Below are positions 45,770-55,907 of a DNA stretch of 64,000 nucleotides, in pieces. Position 1 is the stretch's first letter. Each line of letters starts with the position of its first letter. The translations under genes were made by a program, and so were the position numbers. This DNA comes from Tropicimonas sediminicola (GTDB taxonomy: Bacteria > Pseudomonadota > Alphaproteobacteria > Rhodobacterales > Rhodobacteraceae). The stretch covers positions 248,001 to 312,000 of the forward strand of contig NZ_FZOY01000003.1 in the NCBI RefSeq assembly GCF_900188335.1, read 5' to 3'. The notes beneath the pieces were generated by a model. The model saw only the letters and a list, made by a program, of their open reading frames with translations, ran no database searches and had not been told where the DNA came from.

Positions 45770-47698
45770 TCAGGGCATGTACCAGATCGGCGAGGTATAG
45801 GCGCGGTCCTGCACCGTCGGCGGGACGCTGTCGGGCAGCGGCACGCCGTAGAAGGCGGCATCGTGGGTCGTCCAGCGCGGGGTCGGGATCTCGAGGACGC
45901 GCACGTAGTAGAAGGCGCCCTGCGCCGGGTCGAATTCCGGGTCGGTCCAATGCGCCTGCAGGGTCGGCGCGCCGATGCTGTTGGCGTAGGTCGCCGTCTC
46001 GATGTCGACCGTGTTGCCGACCGGTTCCCGTGCGCGACCGTCCTCGCCGATCTCGCGCCCGCCGGAGACGGCGAGGTCGTAGACCCGTTCGTGGGTCTCG
46101 CCGGCGGCGTCGACCCAGCCCTTCACCATCTGGACCCGGTCGAGATTGGCGCCGTCCGGGTCGCGGATGGCCTGCACCATGAAGCTCGGCGCGCCGCCAT
46201 CGGGTGCGCCGCGGAGCGCACCGCCCATCGGGACGCCGTTACGGTAGCCCTTGGCCACGAAATCCGGCGTCGCCATGTCCTCGGCCGTGAACTCCCAGCC
46301 GCCGAAGACCCGGACGCGCAGGCGCGTGCCGGTCGTCGCGAAGACCTACTTGCGTTTCAGCGCGCCGAAGACCTCCTCGCGCGTGTTCTCCCTGGCCCAG
46401 ACCGCCGCGAGGCCGGAGGCCGATTCCTGCGCCGTCAGGATGCGCAGCGCGGGATCCTCGGCCGGGATCACGTCGATGTTGTGCCGGTTGGCGGAGGGTT
46501 CGGTGTGCTGGTACTTGCCGAAATAGTTCTCCTCGCGCGACGTCGGGATGGCGGTGTGCGCGTCCGTCGTGCCGTAGAGGCCGAACTGGAACGGGTTCAC
46601 GCCGAGTTCCCGCCCCAGCTTCAGCCCGAGCTTGAGGGCAGAGCGCGCATACTCGTATTGCAGCATCTCCGGCTCTTTCGGGAAGGCGCCCGAGAGGTTC
46701 CCGACGTCCCATGTCTCGAAATCGGCGAACTCGTCGTCGGGCGACAGGAAAGGGTGCGTTTCCTCGTCGCCCTTGATCTGCGTCATTTCGTGGATCGGTT
46801 CCCAGCGGGCGCGCCTGGCCGCGTACTCGGCGTCCATCGGCGAGCCGTCGAACCGTGTCGGCGCGAACATCAGCCCGTTCGAGAGGTTGGCGTTGTGCGG
46901 CACGGCGATCGCCCGCCCGCCCGTCTGCGCCTCGTAGCCCTCGAGGTAGTCCCACAGCCTTTCCGGATCCTCGTTGTCGAAGAACGGGAACGGCCGTGTC
47001 TGGCCGGTCTTGTCGGCGCCGTCACCGAACAGGACGATCCGGTGAAGGTTGTCCCCCATCGGGGTGGAGGTCCATTCGAACCCCGACAGCGCGGTGAAAT
47101 TGCCCGGATCGTTGTAGGAGTCGACCGCGTCGACGATGTCGAGCCAGATCTGTCCGTCGAGGTCGAGCCCGGCGGTCGGGTCGCGGCCCTGAACGGTGCC
47201 GATCTCGATGATGTCGGCGAAGGCGGCCATGCGCCCTTCCTGCCCGGAGTTGAACAGGTCGTGGATGTTGCGGCCCCACTCGTCCGACAGCAGGCGTGGG
47301 TCCGATGTCCGGACCGCGGTGGCGATGCCGAGCATCTCGGCGTGCTCGGTGATCGCGAGGAAGTCCAGCGGGCGGATCAGTTGAACCGGCTGGCCGGTGT
47401 TGGAGAGGACCTTCTCGCCGCGGGCGATGCGAAACGCGTCGTGAACAGACAGCGAGGTGCCGATCAGACCGGCGTCAAAGGAGATCTCGGTGTGGAAATG
47501 CAGGTCGCCAAAGAGTACCTGGTCGGGATAGGCGCGGCCGGCGTAAGGCGAATAGACCTCCGGTGCGGCAAAGGTCTCCGGCTCGACCCTGACCTCGTAG
47601 GACGACGCCGTTGCGCTCGCCGACATCGCAACGACAGACACCGCGGCCCAAAGACCTTTGCGGCGCGTGCCGCCGCCGGTGGAAACTCCCTGAAACAT
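45770..47698 (-). pseudogene. DUF3604 gene interrupted by an in-frame amber codon
   Basis: DUF3604 proteins (about 620-650 residues, PHP-like metal hydrolase fold, usually exported) are encoded here in one continuous frame of 643 codons that is broken only by a TAG at 46346-46348. The part before it (start 47698, strong GGGAGGGAG ribosome site, signal peptide about 1-32) holds GDLHFHTEISFDAG, FLAITEHAE and GTTDAHTAIP metal-site segments. After TAG the frame continues at once with VFATTGTRLRVRVFGGWEF and ends at 45770 with the normal C-terminus SPIWYMP. Family members carry Glu in RKEVFATTGTR, so GAG to TAG is the likely change. It may be a true pseudogene, a sequencing error or a read-through case. 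Confidence 0.8.
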
Positions 47699-47780
47699 CG
47701 CTCCCTCCCCTTGGAAAATTGCAGCCAAACTGCATCCCATAGGGTGGCAGGAATATGATCCCTGTCAAAGCGAGTGTGAT

Positions 47781-49295
47781 TTAGCGGTTGCCCCGGCGCA
47801 CGAATCGGCCGGCATCCTGCGCGGCGGCGCGGATGGCGCGGGACTTGTTCACCGTCTCCAGCCATTCCGCTTCCGGGTCGCTGTCATAGACCACCCCGCC
47901 ACCGGCCTGGATGTAGAGCTTCTCGTCCTTCAGCACCGCGGTGCGCAGGGCGATGCACATATCCATGTCGCCGTCGGCGGAGAAATAGCCCACGCCGCCG
48001 CCGTAGACACCGCGTTTCTCGGGCTCCAGCTCGTCGATGATCTCCATCGCGCGGACCTTGGGCGCCCCGGACACGGTGCCGGCGGGCAGGCCGGCCAGCA
48101 GCGCGGAGAGCGCGTCCTCGCCGTCCTTCAGCTCTCCGACGACGTTGGAGACGATGTGCATGACATGGCTGTAGCGCTCGATCACGAATTCTTCCGTGGG
48201 ATGCACGGTGCCGATCTTCGCAACCCGGCCCACATCGTTGCGGCCGAGGTCGAGCAGCATCAGGTGTTCGGCCATTTCCTTCTCGTCGCCGAGCAGGTCG
48301 GCTTCCAGCGCGCGGTCCTCGTCCTCGTTGGCGCCGCGCGGACGGGTGCCGGCAATGGGCCGGATCGTGACCTCGCCCTCACGCAGGCGAACAAGGATCT
48401 CGGGACTCGCACCGATTACCTGGAACCCGCCGAAGTTGAAGAAGAACATGAACGGCGAGGGGTTGGTGCGCCGCAGGCTGCGGTAGAGCGCGAAGGGCGG
48501 CAGCGGGAAATCCACGGTCCAGCGCTGCGAGGGCACGACCTGGAAGATGTCTCCGGCACGGATGTATTCCTTGGCCTTGTCGACGGCCGCCAGGTAGTCC
48601 GGCTTGGTGAAGTTCGAGACCGGTTCGCCAACATGGGCCTGGTCAGCGAGCGCGCGGCTTTCGCCCCGCATCCCGGACTCGAGGTCGCGGATCGCGTCCA
48701 TCACCCGCTCGGCGGCCTGGGCATAGGCGGCCTTGGCAGACAGCCCCTGGCCGGTGAAGGTGGGAGAGACGACCATCACCTCGCCCTTCACCCCGTCGAG
48801 CACCGCCACGACCGAGGGTCGCATCATCACCGCGTCGGGCAGGCCGAGTGGATCGGGATTGACGCCGGGCAGGTGTTCGACCAGCCGGATCATGTCGTAG
48901 CCCAGATAGCCGAAAAGCCCGGCCGCCGCGGAGGGCAGGCCGTCGGGCAGCTCGATCTGGCTCTCCGCGATCAGCGCGCGCAGAGAGGTCAGGGGATCGG
49001 TCTCTTCGTCGACATAGGCGTCGGGGTCGAAGCGGGCCGACCGGTTGATCCGGGCCGCGCTGCCGTTGCATTTCCACACGAGGTCCGGCTTGAGTCCGAC
49101 GATGGAGTAGCGGCCGCGCACCTCTCCGCCGGTCACCGATTCCAGCATGAAGCTGTCGGTGCGGGCGTCGGCGAGCTTGAGCATCAGGCTGACGGGCGTG
49201 TCGAGATCGGCGGCCAGGCGGGCATAGACCACCTGGTTCTGCCCCGCATTGTAGCCACGGGCGAAATCGTCGAAGCCGGGAAGGAGCTGTACCAT
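47781..49295 (-). CDS. trpE: anthranilate synthase component I
   Basis: Chorismate-using subunit that makes anthranilate with ammonia from TrpG. 504 residues. The N-terminal regulatory part contains LMLKLADARTDSFMLESVTGG, a tryptophan-binding segment with the LLES-type motif (about 48-53). The C-terminal chorismate-binding core has IAGTRPRGANEDED, LLDLGRNDVGRV, GTVSGAPKVRAMEII and a GGGVVYDSDPEAEW end. It lies 7 bp after the PpiD-like gene and is separated from trpGDC by about 9 kb on the same strand. Confidence 0.97.
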   Translation of the reverse strand: MVQLLPGFDDFARGYNAGQNQVVYARLAADLDTPVSLMLKLADARTDSFMLESVTGGEVRGRYSIVGLKPDLVWKCNGSAARINRSARFDPDAYVDEETDPLTSLRALIAESQIELPDGLPSAAAGLFGYLGYDMIRLVEHLPGVNPDPLGLPDAVMMRPSVVAVLDGVKGEVMVVSPTFTGQGLSAKAAYAQAAERVMDAIRDLESGMRGESRALADQAHVGEPVSNFTKPDYLAAVDKAKEYIRAGDIFQVVPSQRWTVDFPLPPFALYRSLRRTNPSPFMFFFNFGGFQVIGASPEILVRLREGEVTIRPIAGTRPRGANEDEDRALEADLLGDEKEMAEHLMLLDLGRNDVGRVAKIGTVHPTEEFVIERYSHVMHIVSNVVGELKDGEDALSALLAGLPAGTVSGAPKVRAMEIIDELEPEKRGVYGGGVGYFSADGDMDMCIALRTAVLKDEKLYIQAGGGVVYDSDPEAEWLETVNKSRAIRAAAQDAGRFVRRGNR

Positions 49296-49302
49296 TGGGC
49301 GC

Positions 49303-51153
49303 TCAGCGGAAGAGTTGCGAGTTCACGGCGTTCAGCCCCGCGTCGTTGAAGCGGATCCCCGCGCTGGAGGTCAGCGACTGCGCGAAGTAGAGGAACAGGT
49401 CGGAGGCGGTGCCTTGGGCGACCTGCGCCCGGATCTGTTGCTCCATCAGCGCGTTCTGCGGGTCCTCGGCGTCGACCGGATCGATGCTGTCGAGCACCAC
49501 CACGATCGCGACGCCCGGAAAATCGACCAGTGTGCTTTCACCGGCTTCCAGCGCAAACACGGCGTCGGCCAGGATCGCGGGCGCGCCGGTCTCGGCAAAG
49601 TTCGCGCGGGTCGCATTCTCCGCCGTCTCCACCGTGGCCGCGTCGCTGCCGAGCGTGCCGCCGATCTCGAGCTGTGCCTGCGCCGCCGCGGCCTCTTCAC
49701 GGGCGCGGTCGAGCGCGCGCTCGGCGAGCAGGGCGTCGGCCACCTGGTCGCGGATCTCGTCCAGCGGCTGCAGCCGCGGCGGCACCGTCTCGTCCATCCG
49801 CAGGGCAAAGATGCCGCCATCGTCGAGCGTGTCGATCTCGGGGAAGTCGCTCTCGGTCACCGCCTCGGCGGCAGCGCGGAATGCCTCGTAGCCCGCAACA
49901 CCGGCATCGACGCCGGGGTAGTAGTCGATCGTGCCGAGCTCCATCTCGGTTTCGGCGGCCAGGTCTTCCAGCGTCGCGCCACCGGCGAGCCGGTCGTCGT
50001 AATCGCTGATCATGTCCTCGATCGTCCGGGCGGCGCGCTCGCGGCCAAGCTCCGCGCGGAGGTCCGGCTCCGCCTCTTCAAAGGTGGTTTCCTGCGCCGA
50101 GAGGATGCCGTTCATCCGGAACAGCGCCGGGCCCAGATCGGTCGGGTAGGGGCCGACGATGCCCGGCTCTTCCAGCCCGAAGACCGCATCCGCGGCCGCG
50201 CCGAGCGCGTCGCGGGTCACGTCGCCGAGATCCACGTCCTGCAGGGTCAGGTCGCGCTTCGCGACCTCCGCGGGGAAATCGCTCTCGCCGGCCTCGATCG
50301 CCTCGCGGGCGGCGGTCGCATCCTCGGCCGTTCCGAAGACCAGGCGTTCGACCAGCCGGCGCTCGGGCATGACGTATTGAGCGGCCCGCTCGGTGTAGAG
50401 CGCGCGCAGGTCGTCCTCGTTCAGCTCGACCTCGCCGGCGATCATGTCGGGCGTCAGCAGCGCATAGGTGATGCGCTTGCTCTCGGGCAGGGTGAAGGCG
50501 TCCTCGTTCTCGGCATGGAAGGCCGCGAGTTCGTCCTCGGTCGGCTCTTCCAGCTCGGCAAGGTAGCGGGTGGCGCGGAAGGCGGCCCAGCGGAAGCTGC
50601 GGCGCTCGCCGAGCCAGTTGGTCAGTTGGTCGACCATCTGCTGCGACGGCGCGACCCCGGCCGAGACCGCACCCTGCAGGATCTGGCGGGTGGTCTCCTC
50701 GCGCACCGAGGTCTCGAACTCGCTCACGCTCCAGCCGTTCTGCTCCAGCGTGTATTCATAGGCATCGCGGTCGAACTCGCCGTTGACGCCGGCAAAAGAG
50801 GAGGACGCCCGGATCTGGCGAGCGACCTCGGCGTCGCCCACCGACAGGCCGAGCCGGTCGGCCTCGCCGTTGATCGCCTCGATCCCGGCAAGCTGCCCGC
50901 GCACCTGCGAGGGGATTCCCTGGGCCTCGAGCGTGGCGAAGTTCAGGTCGGTCGCGCCGGCGGCTTCCTGCGCCCGGATCGCCTCGACCATCGCGCGGTA
51001 GTATTCCTCGGCCGTGATCTCGCGGTCGCCGACGGTCGCGACGGTGGTGCCGCCGCCGGAGAAACTGGAGATGCCGAACCCGCCGAGACCTGCGATCAGC
51101 GCCGCTATCAGCGCATAGACGAGGATGTTACCGGCCTTCTTGCCTTTGCTCAT
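49303..51153 (-). CDS. SurA/PpiD-type periplasmic peptidyl-prolyl isomerase
   Basis: A 616-residue membrane-anchored chaperone for outer-membrane and periplasmic proteins. N-terminal anchor (about 9-29), a SurA-N type helical region (about 30-175, ITAEEYYRAMVEAIRAQE), and a central parvulin-like domain (about 235-370, degenerate) followed by a second helical/rotamase-like region. The start at 51151-51153 (MSKGKKAG) is favoured over an ATG 63 bp upstream. It is co-directional with trpE and only 7 bp away, so the two are likely one transcript. Confidence 0.9.
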   Translation of the reverse strand: MSKGKKAGNILVYALIAALIAGLGGFGISSFSGGGTTVATVGDREITAEEYYRAMVEAIRAQEAAGATDLNFATLEAQGIPSQVRGQLAGIEAINGEADRLGLSVGDAEVARQIRASSSFAGVNGEFDRDAYEYTLEQNGWSVSEFETSVREETTRQILQGAVSAGVAPSQQMVDQLTNWLGERRSFRWAAFRATRYLAELEEPTEDELAAFHAENEDAFTLPESKRITYALLTPDMIAGEVELNEDDLRALYTERAAQYVMPERRLVERLVFGTAEDATAAREAIEAGESDFPAEVAKRDLTLQDVDLGDVTRDALGAAADAVFGLEEPGIVGPYPTDLGPALFRMNGILSAQETTFEEAEPDLRAELGRERAARTIEDMISDYDDRLAGGATLEDLAAETEMELGTIDYYPGVDAGVAGYEAFRAAAEAVTESDFPEIDTLDDGGIFALRMDETVPPRLQPLDEIRDQVADALLAERALDRAREEAAAAQAQLEIGGTLGSDAATVETAENATRANFAETGAPAILADAVFALEAGESTLVDFPGVAIVVVLDSIDPVDAEDPQNALMEQQIRAQVAQGTASDLFLYFAQSLTSSAGIRFNDAGLNAVNSQLFR

Positions 51154-51222
51154 GGGGCACCTGTCTCCTGCGGATCCGTGTCGCGCTTGTCTATGCGCCT
51201 GATCGCAGGGAGGCAAGCGCCC

Positions 51223-52425
51223 TCAGGCCGGGAAACCGACCTGTGAAAGCCGCTCGTAGAGTGCGCCGATCCCGGCGCGGTCGATGTTGGCATAGGCGAT
51301 CCGCAGATGGCGGCTGCCGGTCGCGCCGCCCGGCGCCTCGCTCGCCGGCTCGAACATCGTGCCCGGCAGGCAGAGCACGCCCGCCCGGTCCACCAGCTCG
51401 GGGGCCAGCGCGTCGGAAGGCATCGCGAAGGGATGCTCGACATAGGCGAAATAGGCGCCGCAGCCGCGCAGCCGCCAGCCCCGATCGGCGAGCCCCCCGA
51501 AGCCCTCCACGATGGCCGCGCGCCGGTCGAGGATCTCGCGCCGCTCGCCGGCCAGCCAGTCGCCAAGGTGCCGGATGCCCCAGAGCGCCGCCCGCTGGCC
51601 GACCTGGCTGGGGCAGATGGTGACGCTGTCGATGAACTTCTCCACCTCGGAAAGGCGCGCCGGCGAACTGACCAGCGCACCCACCCGGTGCCCGGTGAGC
51701 CGGTAGGCCTTGGAGAAGCTGTAGAGGTGGATCACCGTGTCCTCCCAGTCCGGGTCGGAGAAGAGCCCGTGCGGCGCACCGGGGTCCGGATGAAAGTCGC
51801 GATAGGTCTCGTCGATCACCAGCGCCAGACCGTGCGCGCGGGCGAGGTCGCGGAAAGCGGCAATCGTTTCAGGCGGATAGGCAACGCCCGTTGGGTTGTT
51901 CGGCGTGACAAGCACGATCGCCCGGGTGCGGCTTGTGATCCGCGCGGCCGCGGCGTCCGGATCGGGCACGAGGTCGTCTCCGCTGGGCAAGGGCGCCGCG
52001 CGCACGGAGGACATGTCGAGCCACATCTTGTGGTTGAAGTACCAGGGCACCGGCAGCAGAACCTCGTCGCCGGGGCCGGCGAGGGTCGCGATGGCGGCGG
52101 CAAAGGCCTGGTTGCAGCCGGAGGTGATCGCCACCTGTGCCGGCGCGACGGCGCTGCCATAGATGCCGGCGATCTGTCCCGCCAGCGCTTCCCTCAAGTC
52201 CGGCAGGCCAAGGTCGGGGCCGTAGAGATGCGCGCCGGCCTCCTCCATCACCGCCCGCGCCATCGCCTCGCGCAGGGGCAGGGGGGGCGTCGCCACCGGC
52301 GCGGCCTGGCTGACGTTGATCAGGGGGCGGTCGTCGGGAAACTGCCGGCCGGCGATCCAGCGGGCGGACTCCGGCACCGGAGATACCGCCGTCGCGGCCA
52401 TGGCTGGGTTCAGGGGCATGGGCAT
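51223..52425 (-). CDS. class I/II aminotransferase
   Basis: A 400-residue fold type I PLP enzyme. It has the aspartate-aminotransferase-like pattern [14 protein letters not shown] (substrate region), [31 protein letters not shown] (cofactor Asp) and the PLP-binding Lys in [15 protein letters not shown]. The C-terminal Arg region is in [10 protein letters not shown]. The amino donor and acceptor are unknown. The ATG at 52425 has a GGAG ribosome site. It is transcribed towards the PpiD and trpE genes (69 bp gap), so aromatic amino acid metabolism is possible but unproven. Confidence 0.9.
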   Translation of the reverse strand: MPMPLNPAMAATAVSPVPESARWIAGRQFPDDRPLINVSQAAPVATPPLPLREAMARAVMEEAGAHLYGPDLGLPDLREALAGQIAGIYGSAVAPAQVAITSGCNQAFAAAIATLAGPGDEVLLPVPWYFNHKMWLDMSSVRAAPLPSGDDLVPDPDAAAARITSRTRAIVLVTPNNPTGVAYPPETIAAFRDLARAHGLALVIDETYRDFHPDPGAPHGLFSDPDWEDTVIHLYSFSKAYRLTGHRVGALVSSPARLSEVEKFIDSVTICPSQVGQRAALWGIRHLGDWLAGERREILDRRAAIVEGFGGLADRGWRLRGCGAYFAYVEHPFAMPSDALAPELVDRAGVLCLPGTMFEPASEAPGGATGSRHLRIAYANIDRAGIGALYERLSQVGFPA

Positions 52426-52603
52426 CGGCGGGGCTCCTTCGGTCCTTGCCCTGTCTAGCAGCGCGGGCACCGTCCCGAAAGGGTCCTGCTGCGGCGCGGC
52501 GAAGGCGGCTTCTGCGCACCCTCAACACGATTTGGTGACGGGCGTCGCGCGGCCGGATTCCGGTGCTACAGTCCGCCCGGACACCCTCGCCAAGGAGCGC
52601 GAC

Positions 52604-53491
52604 ATGACCCGCAAGAAGGCAACCGATTTTCATCCCAAGCTATTGGAACTTTACGACGGCTATGCCCACGGGCAGCTGACCAAGCGCGAATTCCTGCGTC
52701 AGGCGGCGCATTACACCGCCGCCGGCGTGACCGCGGCCGCGGTGCTGCAGAGCATGCGGCCGAACTATGCCCTCGCCCAGCAGGTGGCGGAGGACGACCC
52801 GTCGATCGAGACCATGATCGCGGAATACGACAGCCCCGAGGGGCACGGCACCATTCGCGGCCTGATGGCCAAACCCGCCGGCGCCAGCGGCCCGCTTCCG
52901 GCGGTGCTGGTGATCCACGAGAACCGGGGCCTCAACCCCTATATCGAGGACGTCGTGCGCCGGACTGCCAAGGCGGGCTACCTCGCCTTCGGACCCGACG
53001 GGCTCACGCCGCTCGGCGGCTATCCCGGCAATGACGACGACGGCCGCGCCATGCAGCAGACGCTCGACGGCGCCAAGCTGATGGAGGATTTCTTCGCCGC
53101 TTTCGAATTCTTGCGCGACCACGAGGGCTCGACCGGAAAGGTCGGCGCGGTGGGCTTCTGCTACGGCGGCGGCGTCTGCAACGCGCTGGCGGTGGCCTAT
53201 CCCGAGATGGCCGCCTCCGTGCCCTTCTACGGGCGCCAGCCGGAAGCGGCGCAGGTGCCGTCGATCCAGGCGCCGCTGCTGCTGCACTACGGCGGGCTCG
53301 ACGAACGGGTCAATGCCGGCTGGCCCGCCTACGAGGAGGCGCTGCAGGCGAACGGCAAGGCCTACGAGGCGCATATCTACGAGGGCGCCAACCACGGCTT
53401 CCACAACGACTCGACCCCACGCTACGACGAGGCGGCGGCGACCCTGGCGTGGGATCGCACGCTGGCGCATTTCGCGGCCAACCTGGCCTGA
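52604..53491 (+). CDS. dienelactone hydrolase family protein with Tat/Sec-like N-terminus
   Basis: A 295-residue alpha/beta hydrolase of the dienelactone hydrolase family. The triad is visible: Cys186 in GFCYGGG, Asp233 in GGLDERVN and His264 in GANHGFHND. An N-terminal extension (about 1-60: [25 protein letters not shown]...) contains a KREFL element and a hydrophobic stretch, suggesting export, possibly by Tat although no twin Arg is seen. Substrate unknown. It is divergent from the aminotransferase gene, with an AAGGAG ribosome site. Confidence 0.88.
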   Translation: MTRKKATDFHPKLLELYDGYAHGQLTKREFLRQAAHYTAAGVTAAAVLQSMRPNYALAQQVAEDDPSIETMIAEYDSPEGHGTIRGLMAKPAGASGPLPAVLVIHENRGLNPYIEDVVRRTAKAGYLAFGPDGLTPLGGYPGNDDDGRAMQQTLDGAKLMEDFFAAFEFLRDHEGSTGKVGAVGFCYGGGVCNALAVAYPEMAASVPFYGRQPEAAQVPSIQAPLLLHYGGLDERVNAGWPAYEEALQANGKAYEAHIYEGANHGFHNDSTPRYDEAAATLAWDRTLAHFAANLA

Positions 53492-53509
53492 TCAGACCAG
53501 GTCAGGCAG

Positions 53510-53590
53510 CTTTTCCTGGTGGAAATATCCTCGGGGGGAGGCTGCCCCGAACGGGGCAGACGGGGGGCAGACGGCCCCCCTTCGGCCTTT
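53510..53590 (+). repeat. CTTCTTGGC-type motif variant plus GC-rich block, copy 5 (RPT-B5)
   Basis: Between the convergent dienelactone hydrolase and gpt genes. A diverged motif (CTTTTCCTGGTGGAAATATCC, broken after CTTTTCCTGG; 53510-53530) leads into TCGGGGGGAG, an inverted repeat GCCCCGAACGGGGC, and a GGGGGGC-agac-GGCCCCCC-like hairpin. The same order of blocks recurs at 58317-58382. The hairpins may act as a 3'-end structure for both convergent genes. Confidence 0.6.
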
Positions 53591-53603
53591 GCCGCCTGAG
53601 CCG

Positions 53604-54119
53604 TCAGTCGGTGCCGCGATAGGGCTCGACGTATTGCAGGGCCATGTCCCAGGGAAAGAAGATCCAGGTGTCCTGGCTCACTTCGGTGATGAAGGTGTCC
53701 ACCATCGGCCGGCCCTTGGGCTTGGCGTATACGGTGGCGAAATGCGCCTTGGGATAGAGCTTGCGGACCAGCTCCAGCGTCTTGCCGCTGTCCACGAGGT
53801 CGTCGATCACCAGGATGCCCTCGCCGTCGCCCATCATCGCCTCGTCCGGCGCCTTGAGCACGACCGCATCCATCTGGTGCTGGTGGTTGTAGGACTTCAC
53901 CGAGATCGTATCGACCATCCGCACGTCGAGCTCGCGGGCGATGATCATCGCCGGCGCCATGCCGCCCCGGGTGATCGCGACGATCGCCTTCCAGGCGCCG
54001 CCTTCCATCGGCCCGTGGCCGTCGAGACGCCAGGCGAGCGCGCGGCTGTCGCGGTGGATCTGATCCCAGCTGATGTGGAATCCCTTTTCGTGGGGCAGGC
54101 GGTCGGGGCGCTGGCTCAT
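53604..54119 (-). CDS. gpt: xanthine phosphoribosyltransferase
   Basis: Purine salvage enzyme joining xanthine/guanine to PRPP. 171 residues. The PRPP motif is [13 protein letters not shown] (about 100-112), with [10 protein letters not shown] for the pyrophosphate loop and FPWDMALQY near the C-terminus as in Gpt. The start [18 protein letters not shown] (54117-54119) fits the family; an in-frame ATG upstream lies inside fabI. It follows fabI by 7 bp on the same strand. Confidence 0.94.
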   Translation of the reverse strand: MSQRPDRLPHEKGFHISWDQIHRDSRALAWRLDGHGPMEGGAWKAIVAITRGGMAPAMIIARELDVRMVDTISVKSYNHQHQMDAVVLKAPDEAMMGDGEGILVIDDLVDSGKTLELVRKLYPKAHFATVYAKPKGRPMVDTFITEVSQDTWIFFPWDMALQYVEPYRGTD

Positions 54120-54126
54120 CGGGGTC

Positions 54127-54945
54127 TCACTTCCTTCCGGTGGTGACGTCGATATCCGGGGCATCGACGGCCTTCATGCCGACGCTGTGATAGCCGGCGT
54201 CCACGTGGTGCAGCTCGCCCGTGACGCCCGCGCCGAGATCCGACAGCAGGTAGAGGGCCGAATTGCCGACGTCCTGGATCGTCACGTTGCGGCGCAGCGG
54301 CGAGTTCAGCTCGTTCCACTTCAGGATGTAGCGGAAATCGCCGATGCCGCTGGCGGCCAGCGTCTTGATCGGGCCGGCCGAGATCGCGTTGACCCGGATG
54401 CCGTCCTTGCCGAGGTCCTCGGCGAGGTAGCGCACGCTGGCCTCCAGCGCGGCCTTGGCGACACCCATCACATTATAGTGTGGCATCACCCGCTCGGCGC
54501 CGAGGTAGCTGAGCGTCAGGCAGCAGCCGCCGTTCTTCATCAGCTTCTCGGCCCGCTGCACCACGGAGGTGAAGGAATAGACCGAGACATCCATGGTCAT
54601 GTTGAAATTGGCCCGGCTGGTGTCGACGTAGCGGCCGCGAAGCTCGTTCTTGTCGGAAAAGCCGATGGCGTGAACCACGAAGTCGAGCGAGCCCCAGGCC
54701 TCTTCCAGCTGTGCGAAGACGGCATCCACGGAGGCATCGTCCATCACGTCGCAATCGGCGAGCTGGGTCACGCCCAGTTGCTCTGCCAGCGGCAGCACCC
54801 GCTTGCGGAAGGCATCGCCCTGGTAGGTCAGCGCCAGTTCGGCGCCGGCATCTGCGCAGGCGCGCGCAATTCCCCAGGCGATGGACTTGTCATTGGCCAG
54901 CCCCATAATGAGGCCACGCTTGCCCGCCATAAGACCCGTCGTCAT
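54127..54945 (-). CDS. fabI: enoyl-[acyl-carrier-protein] reductase FabI
   Basis: NADH-dependent last step of fatty acid elongation, in the SDR superfamily. 272 residues. The cofactor region [13 protein letters not shown] (about 15-27) and the active site with YxxxxxxK form ([11 protein letters not shown], after the first Tyr in [14 protein letters not shown]) are typical FabI signatures. It is divergent from pdxH and followed by gpt. Identification is secure. Confidence 0.96.
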   Translation of the reverse strand: MTTGLMAGKRGLIMGLANDKSIAWGIARACADAGAELALTYQGDAFRKRVLPLAEQLGVTQLADCDVMDDASVDAVFAQLEEAWGSLDFVVHAIGFSDKNELRGRYVDTSRANFNMTMDVSVYSFTSVVQRAEKLMKNGGCCLTLSYLGAERVMPHYNVMGVAKAALEASVRYLAEDLGKDGIRVNAISAGPIKTLAASGIGDFRYILKWNELNSPLRRNVTIQDVGNSALYLLSDLGAGVTGELHHVDAGYHSVGMKAVDAPDIDVTTGRK

Positions 54946-55080
54946 CTGTCCCTCCGCCGCTCGGATTTCCTTTCGGCCCCTTTACGGCAAGCGGCATGGG
55001 CAGGGCAAGAGCGACGGAAGGCACTGGAAATGCCCGTGCATCGCGTGTAGCCCGGGCTCCGCAAGGCAGGAGAGACCCCG

Positions 55081-55683
55081 ATGAGCGACCGAACCGGCAT
55101 CTTCGCAGGCGACGATCCCTTCGCGCTGGCCCGAGACTGGCTGGCCGAGGCGGAGGCCAGGGAAGTGAACGATCCCAACGCGATCGCGCTCGCCACGGTC
55201 GACGAGGGGGGCATGCCCAATGTCCGGATGGTGCTGCTCAAGGAGATCGAGGCCGATACCTTCGTCTTCTACACCAACTACGGCAGCGCCAAGGCGGCCG
55301 AGCTGGAGCAAGCCGGCAAGGCGGCCTTCGTCGCCCACTGGAAAAGCCTTCGCCGGCAGATCCGGGTGCGCGGCACGGTGGAGCGCGAAGAAGGGCCGCA
55401 GGCCGATGCCTATTTCGCCTCCAGGTCTCTGAAATCCCGGCTGGGGGCCTGGGCGTCGCACCAGAGTCAGCCGCTTGCGTCGCGCGCGTCACTTATGGCC
55501 GAAGTGGCCCGCGTCACGGCAAAACACGGCACCAACCCGCCGCGTCCGCCATTCTGGGGCGGTTTCCGGCTGCGGCCGACCGAGATCGAATTCTGGGCCG
55601 ATGGCGCGTTTCGCCTTCACGATCGTTTCCAGTGGCGGAAATCTGCCCAGGGTTCATGGGAAGTTCGTCGGCTACAGCCGTGA
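55081..55683 (+). CDS. pdxH: pyridoxamine 5'-phosphate oxidase
   Basis: FMN enzyme that makes pyridoxal 5'-phosphate from the PNP/PMP forms. 200 residues. Family marks are [18 protein letters not shown] (about 40-57), [13 protein letters not shown] (about 62-74), the [18 protein letters not shown] block (about 117-134), and the C-terminal [16 protein letters not shown] end with the conserved RL-P. Divergent from fabI. Confidence 0.96.
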   Translation: MSDRTGIFAGDDPFALARDWLAEAEAREVNDPNAIALATVDEGGMPNVRMVLLKEIEADTFVFYTNYGSAKAAELEQAGKAAFVAHWKSLRRQIRVRGTVEREEGPQADAYFASRSLKSRLGAWASHQSQPLASRASLMAEVARVTAKHGTNPPRPPFWGGFRLRPTEIEFWADGAFRLHDRFQWRKSAQGSWEVRRLQP

Positions 55684-55759
55684 AATCTGTCGAAAATGTG
55701 TTTTTTCATCATCAATCTTGGTCATTTCGTGGCATGTGCGTTGAAACGAAGGCCAAAGC

Positions 55760-55788
55760 TTGAAACGATGGGTATCATGCCCTAACCA
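55760..55788 (+). promoter_or_regulatory. candidate promoter of the cold-shock gene
   Basis: TTGAAA (55760-55765), a 17-bp spacer, and TAACCA (55783-55788) in a distinctly AT-richer stretch (55684-55880). It predicts a leader of roughly 110 nt, which would fit the long structured leaders of cold-shock mRNAs. Read by eye; alternatives closer to the gene exist. Confidence 0.35.
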
Positions 55789-55907
55789 TCGAAGCTCTGA
55801 ATTGATTGTTTCCATTTGCGTCACGCTTTTCCCCGAAAGAACTTTGATTGGTGTAGTGTTAGAAAACCGAAGGCCCGTAATCGGGAGTGTACAAAGGTGA
55901 CCCGCTG

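Noticed and set aside
46277-46345. A frameshift or two separate genes in the DUF3604 locus.
   Set aside because: The parts before and after the stop are in the same frame and the 23 codons between them carry family sequence, so a single in-frame stop explains it.
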